64,000 bases of DNA from Mycobacterium sp. D16Q13 (lineage in GTDB: Bacteria; Actinomycetota; Actinomycetes; Mycobacteriales; Mycobacteriaceae): NCBI RefSeq assembly GCF_002013375.1, contig NZ_MAEW01000014.1, positions 1 to 64,000 of the forward strand. Direction: 5' to 3'. Below the pieces are notes generated by a model. That model saw only the letters and a program-made list of their open reading frames with translations. It was not told where the DNA came from and did not search any database. Both the position numbers and the translations under genes were made by a program. Below are positions 50,429-63,417 of this stretch, piece by piece; position 1 is the stretch's first letter, and each line of letters begins with the position of its first letter.

Positions 50429-52507
50429 GTGCCCGATCCCTCGACCTATCGACCGGCTCCCGGCTCGATACCCGTCGAGCCGGGGGTCTATCGATTCCGC
50501 GATCCGCACGGACGGGTCATCTACGTGGGCAAGGCCAAGAGCCTTCGTAGCCGGCTCACCTCGTACTTCGCCGATGTCGCGAGTCTGCATCCGCGTACCC
50601 GGCAGATGGTCACCACCGCGGGCAGCGTGGAATGGACCGTGGTGGGCACCGAGGTCGAAGCCCTGCAGCTCGAATACAACTGGATCAAGGAATTCGATCC
50701 GCGATTCAACGTCCGATACCGCGATGACAAGTCGTATCCGGTGCTTGCCGTCACGCTCAACGAGGAGTACCCGCGGCTGTTCGTCTACCGCGGGCCCCGC
50801 CGCAAGGGAGTGCGTTACTTCGGTCCGTACTCGCACGCGTGGGCCATCAGGGAAACACTCGATCTGCTCACCCGGGTTTTCCCTGCGCGCACGTGTTCCA
50901 ATGGAGTGTTCAAGCGGCACAAACAGATTGATCGGCCGTGTCTACTCGGCTACATCGAAAAGTGCTCGGCGCCCTGTGTTGGACGGGTAAGCGCCGAAGA
51001 GCATCGCGAGATCGTTCTGGATTTCTGCGACTTCCTGTCGGGTAAGACGGATCGTCTGGCTCGTGACATGGAACGCGAAATGAACCATGCCGCCCAGGAA
51101 CTCAATTTTGAGCGGGCGGCGCGGCTGCGGGACAATATCTCGGCGCTGCAGCGCGCTCTGGAGCGACAGACCGTGGTGTTCGGTGACGGCACCGATGCCG
51201 ATGTGGTGGCATTCGCCGATGACGAGCTGGAAGCCGCCGTGCAAGTTTTCCACGTGCGCGGTGGGCGAGTTCGCGGCCAGCGCGGATGGATTGTCGAAAA
51301 GACTGGTGACCCAGGCGATTCGGATCTTGAAGGACTCGTCGAGCAGTTCCTCACACAGTTCTACGGCGATCAGGCCGATCTCGCCCATGTCGCCGATACG
51401 GATGCCGATGTGGCGCCCGTGCCACGTGAGGTCCTGGTGCCCGTGCTGCCGCGCGACGCCGAGGGGATGACCTCGTGGTTGACTGGTCTGCGCGGTTCTC
51501 GGGTCTCGTTGCGGGTACCGCAGCGCGGTGACAAAAAGGCCCTCGCTGAAACGGTGGAGCGCAACGCGAAAGAGGCACTTTCGCAGCACAAGCTCAAGCG
51601 TGCGGGCGATCTCACCACCAGATCGGCGGCATTGCAGGAGCTTCAGGATGCGCTGGGTCTCGAGCAGGCGCCGCTACGCATCGAGTGCATCGATATCAGC
51701 CATGTCCAGGGCACCGATGTGGTGGCCTCGCTGGTGGTCTTCGAGGACGGCCTATCCCGACGATCGGATTATCGCCACTACAGCATCAGGGAGGCTGCCG
51801 GCGACGGGCGTTCCGATGACGTCGCCTCTATCGCGGAGGTCACCCGCCGGCGATTCGCGCGGCATATGCACGACGCCCAGATTCACCAGGCCAGGGATCC
51901 GGGGGTGGATGTCGCCGGCGTCGCGGCTCCTGCGTTGGATGTCGCCGGCGTCGCGGCTCCGGAAGGCCGATCACGAAAGTTCGCCTATCCGCCAAATCTT
52001 TTCGTAGTCGACGGTGGTGCGCCCCAGGTCAACGCGGCCGCCGCTGAGTTGAGCGAGCTGGGTGTCACCGATGTCGCGGTCATCGGATTGGCCAAGCGGC
52101 TCGAAGAGGTGTGGGTGCCGGGCGAGGCGGATCCGGTGATCCTGCCGCGGACAAGTCAGGCGCTCTACCTACTGCAGCGTGTGCGCGACGAGGCGCACCG
52201 ATTCGCGATCACGTTCCATCGCAGCAAGCGGTCCCGGCGGATGACTGCCTCGGTACTGGACGGCATACCCGGGCTAGGGGAGGCGCGCCGGGCCGCGCTC
52301 GTCTCGCATTTCGGTTCGGTGGCGCAGCTCAAGAAGGCCAGCGTCGAAGAGATCACCGCGGTTCCGGGTATTGGTGCGGCCACCGCGCTCGCGGTACGCG
52401 AGGCACTCGTCGGTCCTGACACTTCAGGTGCCACTTCCGGGGCAACCGACGCGCCGTTGCCCGCCATGGTCGAAAATGGAGTCGATGACACTCCACCCCC
52501 CTCATGA
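50429..52507 (+). CDS. uvrC: UvrABC excinuclease subunit C
   Basis: The 692-residue nuclease makes both incisions in nucleotide excision repair. N-terminal GIY-YIG domain: [27 protein letters not shown] (residues 17-42). UVR domain near residues 205-240 ([26 protein letters not shown]). C-terminal RNase H-like nuclease: [17 protein letters not shown] and [13 protein letters not shown]; helix-hairpin-helix tail: [18 protein letters not shown] and [13 protein letters not shown] linker at residues 493-511 contains [10 protein letters not shown] repeated as [10 protein letters not shown], from a 30-bp in-frame duplication. Start is GTG 50429. Its end overlaps rapZ by 23 bp. Confidence 0.96.
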   Translation: MPDPSTYRPAPGSIPVEPGVYRFRDPHGRVIYVGKAKSLRSRLTSYFADVASLHPRTRQMVTTAGSVEWTVVGTEVEALQLEYNWIKEFDPRFNVRYRDDKSYPVLAVTLNEEYPRLFVYRGPRRKGVRYFGPYSHAWAIRETLDLLTRVFPARTCSNGVFKRHKQIDRPCLLGYIEKCSAPCVGRVSAEEHREIVLDFCDFLSGKTDRLARDMEREMNHAAQELNFERAARLRDNISALQRALERQTVVFGDGTDADVVAFADDELEAAVQVFHVRGGRVRGQRGWIVEKTGDPGDSDLEGLVEQFLTQFYGDQADLAHVADTDADVAPVPREVLVPVLPRDAEGMTSWLTGLRGSRVSLRVPQRGDKKALAETVERNAKEALSQHKLKRAGDLTTRSAALQELQDALGLEQAPLRIECIDISHVQGTDVVASLVVFEDGLSRRSDYRHYSIREAAGDGRSDDVASIAEVTRRRFARHMHDAQIHQARDPGVDVAGVAAPALDVAGVAAPEGRSRKFAYPPNLFVVDGGAPQVNAAAAELSELGVTDVAVIGLAKRLEEVWVPGEADPVILPRTSQALYLLQRVRDEAHRFAITFHRSKRSRRMTASVLDGIPGLGEARRAALVSHFGSVAQLKKASVEEITAVPGIGAATALAVREALVGPDTSGATSGATDAPLPAMVENGVDDTPPPS
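51906..51960 (+). repeat. 30-bp-period tandem duplication inside uvrC
   Basis: Two identical 25-bp copies (51906-51930 and 51936-51960, each ending GTCGCGGCTCC) are offset by exactly 30 bp, so the reading frame is kept and ten residues are duplicated. It falls in a variable loop of the UvrC nuclease domain, between the [11 protein letters not shown] helix and the FVVDGG strand. Confidence 0.95.
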
Positions 52508-53381
52508 GACCGTGAACGCCGATATCGACGTCGTGCTGGTCACCGGCCTATCGGGCGCGGGCCGGGGCACGACCGCCAAGGTGCTCGAGGACCTGGGGTG
52601 GTACGTCGCGGACAATCTGCCGCCCGAGCTGATCACGCGCATGGTGGACCTGGGACTTGCCGCCGGTTCACGCATCACGCAGCTTGCCGTGGTGATGGAC
52701 GTGCGGTCTCGGGGCTTCACCGGAAATCTGGAGTCGGTGCGTGCCGACCTGGCCACCCGGGGTATCAGCCCACGGGTGCTCTTCCTGGAGGCCTCCGACG
52801 AAAGCCTGGTGCGCCGCTACGAACAGAACCGGCGTAGCCACCCGTTGCAGGGCGGTCAGACGCTGGCCGAGGGCATCGCCGCCGAACGCATACTGCTCTC
52901 ACCGATCCGGGCCTCAGCGGATCTGGTCATCGACACCTCATCACTTCCGGTGCCTGCGCTGCGTGCTGCTATCGAGCGCGCCTTCAGCACCGAGATGGTG
53001 GCGCATCTGAGCGTCACCGTGGAATCTTTTGGATTCAAATATGGGCTGCCGATGGATGCCGATATGGTCGTTGACGTCCGATTTCTACCGAACCCGCACT
53101 GGGTGGATGAGCTGCGGCCGCACACCGGTCAGCACCCATCGGTCAGTCAGTACGTGTTGAGCCAACCCGGTGCGGACGAGTTCTTGGACACCTACCATCG
53201 GCTGCTGAACCTCGTCATCGACGGTTACCGGCGAGAGGGAAAGCGCTACATGACAATCGCGGTCGGCTGTACAGGCGGTAAGCATCGCAGTGTCGCGATA
53301 GCCGAGGCGCTGGCCGCTTCCATGGCGCCCGATGAGGGCCTGTCGGTGCGGGTGTTGCACCGCGACCTGGGGCGCGAATGA
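52485..53381 (+). CDS. rapZ: RapZ-family nucleotide-binding / RNA-binding protein
   Basis: The 298-residue protein has a P-loop-like [21 protein letters not shown] near residue 18, in which the usual GKS/T is GRGT, then [27 protein letters not shown] and a C-terminal domain with [45 protein letters not shown]. In E. coli RapZ delivers the sRNA GlmZ to RNase E and controls glucosamine synthesis; that RNA system is not known in mycobacteria, so its role here is open. Start ATG 52485 (with GGAG before it) or ATG 52476. It overlaps uvrC and yvcK. Confidence 0.92.
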   Translation: MTLHPPHETVNADIDVVLVTGLSGAGRGTTAKVLEDLGWYVADNLPPELITRMVDLGLAAGSRITQLAVVMDVRSRGFTGNLESVRADLATRGISPRVLFLEASDESLVRRYEQNRRSHPLQGGQTLAEGIAAERILLSPIRASADLVIDTSSLPVPALRAAIERAFSTEMVAHLSVTVESFGFKYGLPMDADMVVDVRFLPNPHWVDELRPHTGQHPSVSQYVLSQPGADEFLDTYHRLLNLVIDGYRREGKRYMTIAVGCTGGKHRSVAIAEALAASMAPDEGLSVRVLHRDLGRE

Positions 53382-54457
53382 ACCCCGACACCGATCAGCC
53401 CCATTTCGCGCGACGTGAACCCCGCATCGTCGCCCTCGGCGGGGGGCACGGCCTCTACGCGACGCTGTCGGCGGCGCGACGGCTTACCCACGACATCACC
53501 GCCGTGGTGACGGTCTCCGACGACGGCGGGTCGTCCGGGCGAATCCGCTCGGAGCTGGGGATCGTGCCGCCCGGTGATCTGCGCATGGCCTTGGCGGCGC
53601 TCGCCTCCGACAGTCCGCGCGGGCGCATGTGGGCCACGGCCATTCAGCACCGGCTCGGCGGCAGCGGTGGACTGGCGGGGCATCCGATCGGCAACTTGAT
53701 CCTGGCCGGACTCACCGACATGCTCGCTGATCCGGTCACCGCGCTCGACGAGATGGGACGCATGCTCGGCATCACCGGGCGGGTGCTGCCGATGTGTCCG
53801 ATTCCGCTGCAGATCGAGGCTGACGTGTCCGGCTTGGAGTCCGACCCGCGGATGAGCCGGGTGATCCGCGGGCAGGTGGCATTGGCAACCACACCGGGCA
53901 AGGTGCGGCGGGTGCGTATGCACCCGGGTAATCCACCCGCCACCCGGCAGGCAGTGGAGGCCATTATGGCCGCCGACCTGGTGGTTTTAGGGCCCGGGTC
54001 GTGGTTCACGAGTGTTATCCCACACGTGCTGGTGCCCGACCTTTTCGCCGCCTTGCAGCAGACCCGGGCTCGCAAGGCCCTGATCTTGAACCTTGCCCCG
54101 GAACCGGGGGAGACCGCGGGCTTTTCCGCGGAGCGTCATTTGCACGTACTCTCGCAACACGCTCCCGAGTTCGGTGTGCATGACATCGTCGTCGAATCTG
54201 CGTCTGCAGATGACACCGAACGCGACCACCTGACCAGGGCAGCCGCCTTGTTCAATGCGCAGGTTCAATTCGCTGATGTCTCGCGTCCTGGTACACATTT
54301 ACATGACCCTGCGAAACTGTCGGCGGTCTTGGATCGAGTACGGACGGGTAGTGCGGCCGCGGCCGCGGAAACAGATGCCGAATCCACGGTGCGCCTGGCA
54401 GCGGGGGGCGGGAGCACACAGCATGGAATCCAGAGAGGGGACGCCCCGTGGCGATGA
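53378..54457 (+). CDS. YvcK/CuvA family gluconeogenesis and cell-wall factor
   Basis: The 359-residue protein has the UPF0052/CofD-like fold: [19 protein letters not shown] at the start, [19 protein letters not shown] (conserved GGS(S/T)G loop), [24 protein letters not shown] and [21 protein letters not shown]. In Bacillus and mycobacteria (CuvA) the family is required for growth on gluconeogenic carbon and for cell-wall precursor flow, binding UDP-sugars. It overlaps rapZ (ATGA) and, by 10 bp, whiA, in the conserved rapZ-yvcK-whiA unit. Confidence 0.92.
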   Translation: MNPDTDQPHFARREPRIVALGGGHGLYATLSAARRLTHDITAVVTVSDDGGSSGRIRSELGIVPPGDLRMALAALASDSPRGRMWATAIQHRLGGSGGLAGHPIGNLILAGLTDMLADPVTALDEMGRMLGITGRVLPMCPIPLQIEADVSGLESDPRMSRVIRGQVALATTPGKVRRVRMHPGNPPATRQAVEAIMAADLVVLGPGSWFTSVIPHVLVPDLFAALQQTRARKALILNLAPEPGETAGFSAERHLHVLSQHAPEFGVHDIVVESASADDTERDHLTRAAALFNAQVQFADVSRPGTHLHDPAKLSAVLDRVRTGSAAAAAETDAESTVRLAAGGGSTQHGIQRGDAPWR

Positions 54458-55431
54458 CCGCCGAGGTCAAGGACGAACTGAGCCGCCTGGTGGTGACTCA
54501 GGTCAGTAGCCGCCGCGCCGAGGTCGCGTCGCTGCTGCGGTTCGCCGGCGGACTGCATATCGTCAGCGGGCGGGTTGTCGTCGAGGCCGAGGTCGACCAG
54601 GGCAGCATCGCGCGGCGCCTGCGCAAGGACATCTTCGATCTGTACGGCTACAACGCCGTGGTGCACGTGTTGTCCGCGGGCGGTATCCGCAAGACAACGC
54701 GTTATGTGGTCCGTGTCGCCAAAGATGGCGAAGCGTTGGCGCGACAAACAGGTCTGCTCGACCTGCGGGGTCGCCCGGTGCGCGGGCTGCCCGCCCAGGT
54801 GGTCGGCGGCAGCGTGGCCGATGCCGAGGCCGCGTGGCGTGGTGCCTTCCTGGCACACGGCTCACTAACGGAACCCGGCAGGTCCTCGGCACTGGAGGTC
54901 AGCTGCCCGGGTCCCGAGGCCGCGCTGGCATTAGTGGGCGCGGCTCGGCGGCTTGGTGTGAGTGCCAAAGCGCGCGAGGTCCGGGGCAGCGATCGCGTGG
55001 TGGTACGTGACGGCGAGGCCATCGGTGCCCTGCTCACCCGGATGGGCGCCCAGGACACCCGACTGACCTGGGAAGAGCGCCGGATGCGCCGTGAGGTGCG
55101 GGCAACGGCAAACCGGCTCGCGAATTTCGATGACGCGAACCTGCGCAGATCCGCGCGTGCGGCGGTCGCTGCCGCCGCCCGGGTGGAGCGGGCGCTGGAA
55201 ATCCTTGGTGACACGGTGCCGGATCATCTCGCGGCGGCCGGAAAGTTGCGCGTCGAGCACCGTCAGGCATCGCTTGAGGAGCTGGGCCGTCTCGCCGAGC
55301 CGGTGATGACCAAAGATGCTGTCGCAGGACGCATTCGGCGATTGTTGTCGATGGCTGATCGTAAGGCCAAGACCGACGGCATTCCCGATACCGAGTCCGC
55401 GGTGACCCCGGAGCTGCTCGAAGAGGCCTAG
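54448..55431 (+). CDS. whiA: WhiA sporulation/division transcription factor
   Basis: This 327-residue protein has an N-terminal degenerate LAGLIDADG homing-endonuclease-like region ([53 protein letters not shown]) and a C-terminal helix-turn-helix ([34 protein letters not shown]). WhiA controls sporulation septation in Streptomyces with WhiB and has a division-linked role in non-sporulating Gram-positives. GTG start at 54448 lies within the end of the preceding gene. It ends the operon. Confidence 0.94.
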   Translation: MAMTAEVKDELSRLVVTQVSSRRAEVASLLRFAGGLHIVSGRVVVEAEVDQGSIARRLRKDIFDLYGYNAVVHVLSAGGIRKTTRYVVRVAKDGEALARQTGLLDLRGRPVRGLPAQVVGGSVADAEAAWRGAFLAHGSLTEPGRSSALEVSCPGPEAALALVGAARRLGVSAKAREVRGSDRVVVRDGEAIGALLTRMGAQDTRLTWEERRMRREVRATANRLANFDDANLRRSARAAVAAAARVERALEILGDTVPDHLAAAGKLRVEHRQASLEELGRLAEPVMTKDAVAGRIRRLLSMADRKAKTDGIPDTESAVTPELLEEA

Positions 55432-55496
55432 CCAGTCCACCGGCGGCAGGCAAAAACCGATGGCGAATTGTCGGAGCGCTTTCGTACTCTGGGGCA

Positions 55497-57909
<2,413 letters not shown>

Positions 57910-57911
57910 CG

Positions 57912-59138
57912 ATGGCGATCAAGTCCCTCAACGATCTGCTGGCAGAGGGAGTTTCGGGCAAGGGCGTGCTGGTCCGGTCGGACCTGAACGTCCCGCTCGA
58001 TGACAATCTCAACATCACCGACCCCGGCCGCATCGTGGCGTCGGTCCCGACCATCCGCGCGCTCGCGGGTGCGGGGGCCAAGGTCATCGTCACCGCACAC
58101 CTGGGCCGCCCCGACGGCAAGCCGGATCCCGGGTTGTCGCTGGCTCCCGTGGGTGCCGCGCTCAGCGAACTGCTGGGTCAGCACGTACAGGTCGCCGGCG
58201 ATGTCGTCGGCACCGATGCGCTGGCGCGCGCCGAAGGCCTTACCGATGGCGACGTGCTCCTGTTGGAGAACATTCGGTTCGATCCGCGCGAGACCAGCAA
58301 GGACGACGCACAGCGGCTGGCGCTTGCCCAGGAGCTCGCCGAATTGGTGGGCGGCCCAACGGGTACCGACGGCGCGTTCGTCTCCGACGGTTTCGGTGTG
58401 GTGCATCGCAAGCAGGCCTCCGTTTACGACGTGGCGACCCTGCTGCCGCATTACGCCGGTGGTCTGGTGGCTGCCGAGGTCGAGGTGCTCAAGCGGCTGT
58501 CCGAGTCCACCGAGCGTCCGTACGCGGTGGTGCTTGGCGGGTCGAAGGTCTCGGACAAACTGGCGGTCATTGAATCGCTGGCCACCAAGGCCGACAGCCT
58601 CGTGATCGGCGGCGGGATGTGCTTCACATTCCTGGCCGCGCAGGGGCTGCCGGTGGGCAAGTCGCTGGTGCAGCCGGAGATGGTGGACACCTGCAAGCGG
58701 CTGCTCGATACCTATGCCGATGTGATCCACCTGCCGATGGACATCGTGGCTGCGGACGAGTTCGCAGCCGATTCACCGTCGGAAATCGTTGCCGCGGACG
58801 CTATTCCAGAAGGCAAAATGGGCCTGGACATCGGGCCGGAGTCGGTGAAGCGATTCACAGCCGTGCTGTCGAATGCCAAGACCATCTTCTGGAACGGTCC
58901 CATGGGTGTCTTCGAGTTCCCGGCTTTCGCCGCCGGAACCCGGGGTGTCGCCGAGGCGATCATCGCGGCCACCGAAAAGGGCGCGTTCAGCGTGGTCGGC
59001 GGTGGTGATTCGGCGGCCGCGGTGCGTGCGCTGGACCTGCCGGACGACGGCTTCTCGCACATCTCCACCGGTGGTGGTGCATCCCTGGAATACCTTGAAG
59101 GCAAGGCGCTTCCGGGCATCGACGTATTAGAGGACTAG
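57912..59138 (+). CDS. pgk: Phosphoglycerate kinase
   Basis: The 408-residue two-domain kinase has [87 protein letters not shown] and [17 protein letters not shown], with [12 protein letters not shown] near the nucleotide site. ATG 57912 follows the gap stop by two bases, with only GTAAC between; translation is probably coupled. The second copy of GFGV reads [11 protein letters not shown] where many have DAFGTAHR. Confidence 0.97.
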   Translation: MAIKSLNDLLAEGVSGKGVLVRSDLNVPLDDNLNITDPGRIVASVPTIRALAGAGAKVIVTAHLGRPDGKPDPGLSLAPVGAALSELLGQHVQVAGDVVGTDALARAEGLTDGDVLLLENIRFDPRETSKDDAQRLALAQELAELVGGPTGTDGAFVSDGFGVVHRKQASVYDVATLLPHYAGGLVAAEVEVLKRLSESTERPYAVVLGGSKVSDKLAVIESLATKADSLVIGGGMCFTFLAAQGLPVGKSLVQPEMVDTCKRLLDTYADVIHLPMDIVAADEFAADSPSEIVAADAIPEGKMGLDIGPESVKRFTAVLSNAKTIFWNGPMGVFEFPAFAAGTRGVAEAIIAATEKGAFSVVGGGDSAAAVRALDLPDDGFSHISTGGGASLEYLEGKALPGIDVLED

Positions 59139-59149
59139 GGGAGCCCCGC

Positions 59150-59935
59150 ATGTCGCGTAAGCCGTTGATCGCCGGCAACTGGAAGATGAACCTCAATCAC
59201 TTCGAGGCCATCGCTCTGGTGCAAAAGATTGCGTTCTCGTTGCCGAACAAGTACTTCGACAAGGTGGACGTGACGGTCATTCCGCCGTTCACCGATATCC
59301 GGAGTGTGCAGACCCTGGTCGACGGGGACAAGCTGCGTCTTACCTATGGCGCCCAGGACTTGTCGGTATACGACTCGGGTGCCTACACCGGTGAGATCAG
59401 CGGCGCATTTCTGGCGAAGCTGGGGGTCACCTACGTCGTGGTCGGGCACTCCGAGCGTCGTCAGTACCACGCCGAGGATGATGCGCTGGTCGCTGCCAAG
59501 GCCGCTGCGGCGCTCAAGCACGGCCTGACTCCGATCGTCTGCATTGGTGAGGCTCTCGACATCCGCGAAGCGGGGGACCACGTCCAGTACAACGTGGACT
59601 CCTTGCGTGGGTCGCTGGCCGGGCTCAGTGCGGACCAAATCGAGAAGGTCGTCATCGCCTATGAGCCGGTATGGGCGATTGGCACCGGCCGGGTGGCCAG
59701 TGCGGCGGATGCGCAGGAGGTGTGTGCCGCGATCCGTGCCGAGCTGGCCCAGATCGCGAACGCATCGGTGGCCGCATCGGTGCGCGTTCTGTACGGCGGC
59801 TCAGCCAATGCCAAGAACGTGGGCGAACTGATCGCGCAAGACGATGTCGACGGTGCGCTGGTGGGCGGCGCCTCCCTGGACGGTGAGCAGTTCGCCCAGA
59901 TGTCGGCGATCGCCGCGGGTGGGCCCCTGCTCTAA
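59150..59935 (+). CDS. tpiA: Triosephosphate isomerase
   Basis: The 261-residue TIM-barrel enzyme has the opening [18 protein letters not shown] (substrate Asn/Lys), [19 protein letters not shown] (catalytic His), [17 protein letters not shown] (catalytic Glu and flexible loop 6) and [15 protein letters not shown] and [10 protein letters not shown] (phosphate loops). ATG 59150 has GGGGAGCCC upstream. It completes gap-pgk-tpi and its stop nearly touches the stop of a convergent membrane protein gene (59937). Confidence 0.97.
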   Translation: MSRKPLIAGNWKMNLNHFEAIALVQKIAFSLPNKYFDKVDVTVIPPFTDIRSVQTLVDGDKLRLTYGAQDLSVYDSGAYTGEISGAFLAKLGVTYVVVGHSERRQYHAEDDALVAAKAAAALKHGLTPIVCIGEALDIREAGDHVQYNVDSLRGSLAGLSADQIEKVVIAYEPVWAIGTGRVASAADAQEVCAAIRAELAQIANASVAASVRVLYGGSANAKNVGELIAQDDVDGALVGGASLDGEQFAQMSAIAAGGPLL

Positions 59936-59936
59936 C

Positions 59937-61622
59937 TCAGCTGTCCGGCAGATTCCGCAAATGCGCTGCGCGCGCGAGCACGCCATCAAGGGTAGTGAGA
60001 AAGAGCGGCAGGTTCGCGGTGATCGCCGACATGCCTGCCGCCAGGTCCTTCGTCTCGTTCTCGCGCGAAGCGGTGTCGTACCAATCGATACCCGGTGAAC
60101 CGTCCATGGTGGTGTCGAGTGTTTCCAGTGCCGTGAGCCACGGGCCGAGCTGACCGAGGACGATGGCGTACGGCGCTGCCCGGGTCAGGACGATCTCGCG
60201 GTCGGCGGCGTCCAATGCCTCGACGTCGAGCTCACGCAGATAGCGGCGCAACGCAGCCACGTGCGCCGTCAGCAGGTGACCGCGCGCAGTGCGGACCGGC
60301 AGCATCATGCCGGTCAGCGCGCAGACCGCGCCCAGGCCGGACAGTGCTACCCCGACCATGGCGTTGCCGATGCTGGTGGCCAACACGGCGGTGACCAGGA
60401 GGCCGGCCAGCAGCATGCCGATTCCATAGCGGGTCAAGGTACCGAGGCGTTGCGGTGCATGGCGGAACCATCCGTGGAGCTGTGCGTCGGCGTACATCGC
60501 ATCGGGGATGCTGCCGAGATCCAGACGAGGTCCCGGCAAGCGGAGGCTGGACATGAACACCGTCTGGGTGTCATCGGGCAACAGCATGTCCACAAGCCGG
60601 GTCTCATAGGCGGTCAAGAGGTCGTCTGCCGGAGCGCGCCGGGACATCTGCCAATCGAGCTGGCCATCGGGGCCGTTTGTTTCGGCGATCCATAGGTATC
60701 CGCGCACTGCCAGGTCGATGACCGTTGCCGTCAGATCGACAGCATCGACACGCAGATCGGTGACGGTGCCCACCTGGCCCGGCAGTACGCCGTCCGGCGC
60801 GGCGAAGCGTGATCCCTTCTCGTCGTGCACCAGGGGATCGGCTGGGGTGACAACGATTCTAGCGGCGCGCACGTCTCGGCGACGTGCGATCATCACCCAC
60901 CCCGCTAGTGCCGCCGAGACGACGCCGAGACTGATCAGCGCGGTAGTGGCGGGCCACGTCAGCGCGAAGGGGCCCTGCGTGCCGGGGAGCGCGGTGAAGG
61001 TTGCGCTCGCCGGCACGGTGCCTGCCGGAACCGCCACGGTGAAGGTGGCGATGGCATCCGGCGGCAGTTCGTCCTGCTGGACGCGAACTACTCCGGTGTG
61101 ATCGACCTGTGCTGCGGTACAACGTATTTGAGATCCCGGTGCGCCCAGTGTGCATGACGGGGAGCTGGGTTTGGTGCTGGGAGAGGCGAATGACGCGGTG
61201 ACATCGTGCAGGCCGGAGTGCCAGCCGGAGGCAAACGGCCAGAGCACCTGCTGGTGGTTGGCCATGTCGGCGACGGTCCCGCGAATCGTGTAGGCAACGG
61301 TCGCCGGGCCACTAGCGGTGGTAATCAACGTGTTTCCGTCGATTGTCGCCGTCCCATCACCCGATGTGGCGACGTTGCTGACCTCAAAGTGCTGAACCCG
61401 ATTGCCCTCAACGGCCATGTCCAGAGGCAGATGCCGTTGCAGCACTTGATTTTCGGCGGGCGTGACGGTCTCGATGACATTCAGTGTGCCGTCCTCGGCG
61501 AGGGTCATGGCAACAGCGACCGTGCCCGGGGAAACATCGCCGCTTGCCGGGGCTGCCATGAGAAGCCAGCCCACGCACACCGACAGACACAGTGCCAACT
61601 GCAACATCACCCCGCGAGTCAT
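59937..61622 (-). CDS. Predicted membrane protein, DUF2207-type
   Basis: This is a protein of about 561 residues with an N-terminal signal/anchor (VMLQLALCLSVCVGWLLMAAPASG), an extracytoplasmic beta-rich domain (about residues 30-230), a transmembrane helix near TALISLGVVSAALAGWVMIARRRD and two more near LTRYGIGMLLAGLLVTAVLATSIG and GLGAVCALTGMM. YLRELDVEALDAADREIVLTRAAPYAIVLGQLGPWL is the typical DUF2207 C-terminal part of cell-envelope proteins of unknown role. Start is uncertain: GTG 61631, ATG 61622 or ATG 61607. Not recognised beyond family. Confidence 0.75.
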   Translation of the reverse strand: MTRGVMLQLALCLSVCVGWLLMAAPASGDVSPGTVAVAMTLAEDGTLNVIETVTPAENQVLQRHLPLDMAVEGNRVQHFEVSNVATSGDGTATIDGNTLITTASGPATVAYTIRGTVADMANHQQVLWPFASGWHSGLHDVTASFASPSTKPSSPSCTLGAPGSQIRCTAAQVDHTGVVRVQQDELPPDAIATFTVAVPAGTVPASATFTALPGTQGPFALTWPATTALISLGVVSAALAGWVMIARRRDVRAARIVVTPADPLVHDEKGSRFAAPDGVLPGQVGTVTDLRVDAVDLTATVIDLAVRGYLWIAETNGPDGQLDWQMSRRAPADDLLTAYETRLVDMLLPDDTQTVFMSSLRLPGPRLDLGSIPDAMYADAQLHGWFRHAPQRLGTLTRYGIGMLLAGLLVTAVLATSIGNAMVGVALSGLGAVCALTGMMLPVRTARGHLLTAHVAALRRYLRELDVEALDAADREIVLTRAAPYAIVLGQLGPWLTALETLDTTMDGSPGIDWYDTASRENETKDLAAGMSAITANLPLFLTTLDGVLARAAHLRNLPDS

Positions 61623-61702
61623 CTCTCCCACGGCGGTAACCCTAGGTCAGGGTCGATATGCTGGCGCCGATTCACAGAACGTGTTGGGGGGGAGTGGACG
61701 AC

Positions 61703-62866
61703 GTGGGGCCGCAGCCGTACTGCCAGCCCAGGCCTGTACCTGCCTGGAATGCACCGCTGCCACCGCCGGCCCGTGCCCAGCTAGCGCCACCTCCTGGTTG
61801 GCGCCCGTTGCCAGTACCGGCCTTTCCTGGATACCCGGTGGCCCAAGCGCCGTCCGGTTATCGAGTGCCGCCGGCTGGGCCGGTATATCCGCCGCCGGCA
61901 GCCTACGGACGGCCTCGGCCCGCGCGACGTAGGTCTGCCCACGGCTGGATCATCGGTGGCGCGGCTTTCGTGTTGGTCGGGGTCTTGATGTTCGGAACGG
62001 CTGCGGTGTGGGCTCTCCACTCGGGGGGACGCCATCCGGTGCGGGCCACCTCGGCGTGGCAGTACCCATCGGCCACACCCTGGACGGCATCCCCAACTAG
62101 TGCCATCGGGATGCCGACGAAGTCGACGCCGCAACCGCCGCCCGAACCCCGGCCCGTGTACGCGCTTGGCGATAACCCTTTGTTTCGGGACCAGGGCGCT
62201 GGGTTCACCAATGCGCCCTGCTCAACGAGCACATGGCCGTTTGATATTCCCCACGCCGAGGCGTTTTACCGGGATCTGCGTGGGTGCTTGGATCCGGAGT
62301 GGAAGCGGCTTCTGGACTGGTCCCGCCTGCCATGGTCATCGCCGGGGTTGGTAGTGGCAGGAAGCTATGTGGATTCTCCCTGTGGGGACGAGGACTTCGG
62401 CGGCAGCGAGACAGCCGCCTTCTACTGCTCGTCGAATAACACGATCTACATGTCAACGGTGAGTATGTCGCCGAACAGGTACGGAAATCACGACGGTTTC
62501 TACCTTGCCGTTTACGCGCATGAGTACGGGCATCACGCCCAGGAGCTCAGCGGGATATCGTCGGAGGAGTGGAACCAGCGCGTTGCTGCGGGAGTGGATT
62601 CTCCGCTGGGGCTGGAGTTGTCTCGGCGTAGTGAACTTCAGGCTCAGTGCTTCTCCGGAATGTTCCTGGGTTCGCGGCGCGGGGGCACCATCACCCAGCA
62701 AGAACTCGATCTGGCCTGGAACGATCAAGATCGGGGCGATGGGCAACGGTCGAAACGTGACCACGGTTCCAATGAGCATTCCGCGGCATGGTGGCGGCAC
62801 GGGTCACTGACGAATCGCCTGTGGGAATGTAATACCTGGCTGTCTGACAGTTCTGAAGTGAGCTGA
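61703..62866 (+). CDS. Membrane-anchored neutral zinc metallopeptidase (YpfJ-like)
   Basis: This protein of about 387 residues has a cytoplasmic Pro/Tyr-rich N-terminal tail (about residues 1-75), one transmembrane helix (WIIGGAAFVLVGVLMFGTAAVWAL), a Thr/Pro linker and an extracytoplasmic peptidase domain. The zinc motif is VYAHEYGHHAQELSG (H273-x-x-x-H277), with DSPCGDEDFGGSETAAFYCSSNNTIYMS before it and RSELQAQCFSGMFLGS, the third-ligand helix (Glu), after. This is the neutral zinc metallopeptidase / YpfJ family. GTG 61703 is set by a GGGGGGAG eight bases before; GTG 61694 and the ATG at 61658 are alternatives. It is divergent from the DUF2207 gene. Confidence 0.85.
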   Translation: MGPQPYCQPRPVPAWNAPLPPPARAQLAPPPGWRPLPVPAFPGYPVAQAPSGYRVPPAGPVYPPPAAYGRPRPARRRSAHGWIIGGAAFVLVGVLMFGTAAVWALHSGGRHPVRATSAWQYPSATPWTASPTSAIGMPTKSTPQPPPEPRPVYALGDNPLFRDQGAGFTNAPCSTSTWPFDIPHAEAFYRDLRGCLDPEWKRLLDWSRLPWSSPGLVVAGSYVDSPCGDEDFGGSETAAFYCSSNNTIYMSTVSMSPNRYGNHDGFYLAVYAHEYGHHAQELSGISSEEWNQRVAAGVDSPLGLELSRRSELQAQCFSGMFLGSRRGGTITQQELDLAWNDQDRGDGQRSKRDHGSNEHSAAWWRHGSLTNRLWECNTWLSDSSEVS

Positions 62867-62915
62867 CAGGCGTCCCTGCGCAGGTCGCCGGAACGGAGCC
62901 GGTAGTCTTACCCCC

Positions 62916-63152
62916 ATGGAATTGGCGCTGCAGATCATCCTGGTGATCACGAGCTTGTTGGTGGTCCTGCTGGTGCTACTGCACCGGGCGAAGGGTGGCG
63001 GTCTGTCGACGCTGTTCGGTGGTGGCGTTCAGTCGAGCCTCTCCGGTTCCACCGTGGTGGAGAAGAACCTGGACCGGCTCACCTACTTCGTCACCGCCAT
63101 CTGGGTGATCTCGATCATCGGCGTTGGGCTGGAGATCAAGCTCGGCGGATAA
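62916..63152 (+). CDS. secG: Preprotein translocase subunit SecG
   Basis: The 78-residue SecG has two transmembrane helices (LQIILVITSLLVVLLVLLH and LTYFVTAIWVISIIGVGL) joined by the conserved KGGGLSTLFGGGVQSSLSGSTVVEKNLDR loop. It assists SecYE in protein export. ATG 62916; position after tpiA is usual for mycobacteria, here with two unrelated genes inserted between. A hairpin terminator follows at 63171. Confidence 0.95.
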   Translation: MELALQIILVITSLLVVLLVLLHRAKGGGLSTLFGGGVQSSLSGSTVVEKNLDRLTYFVTAIWVISIIGVGLEIKLGG

Positions 63153-63170
63153 CGAAATCACGATTCACAG

Positions 63171-63204
63171 ACAGCGGACTACTGCACAGGTAGTCCGCTG
63201 TTTT
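63171..63204 (+). terminator. Intrinsic terminator after secG
   Basis: A 12-bp perfect stem (ACAGCGGACTAC, 63171-63182; GTAGTCCGCTGT, 63190-63201) closes a 7-nt loop and is followed by TTTTG (T-tract 63201-63204). It starts 18 bp after the secG stop and marks the right end of the glycolysis/secG transcription block. Confidence 0.85.
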
Positions 63205-63417
63205 GTCTCTGCGGCAGATATCCTCGCAGGTAGTTGATGTTTCATCTATTTGCCGAGAAATTTCTTCAAAATTCATGGAACCGATTCATGCCTTCGGCCC
63301 ATCAATCTCTATGTATGGCACAGAAGTCGACCAGTGCCATCAGCGGTCGGTGGACCGGGGACGCGGAGGGGACGTTCCCGTTTCACCGGCCGCACCCCAG
63401 GAAAGGAGCCCCTCGTC
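63205..63417. other. 213-bp AT-rich spacer after secG
   Basis: This stretch is unlike its surroundings: about 63225-63320 is visibly AT-rich (TTTCATCTATTTGCCGAG and TTTCTTCAAAATTCATGG), while the flanks are GC-rich. It holds no convincing gene; a frame beginning 63250 continues into the next gene but lacks a ribosome site until GGAAAGGAG near 63400. It probably contains a promoter and may be bound by Lsr2, which silences AT-rich DNA in mycobacteria. Confidence 0.45.
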
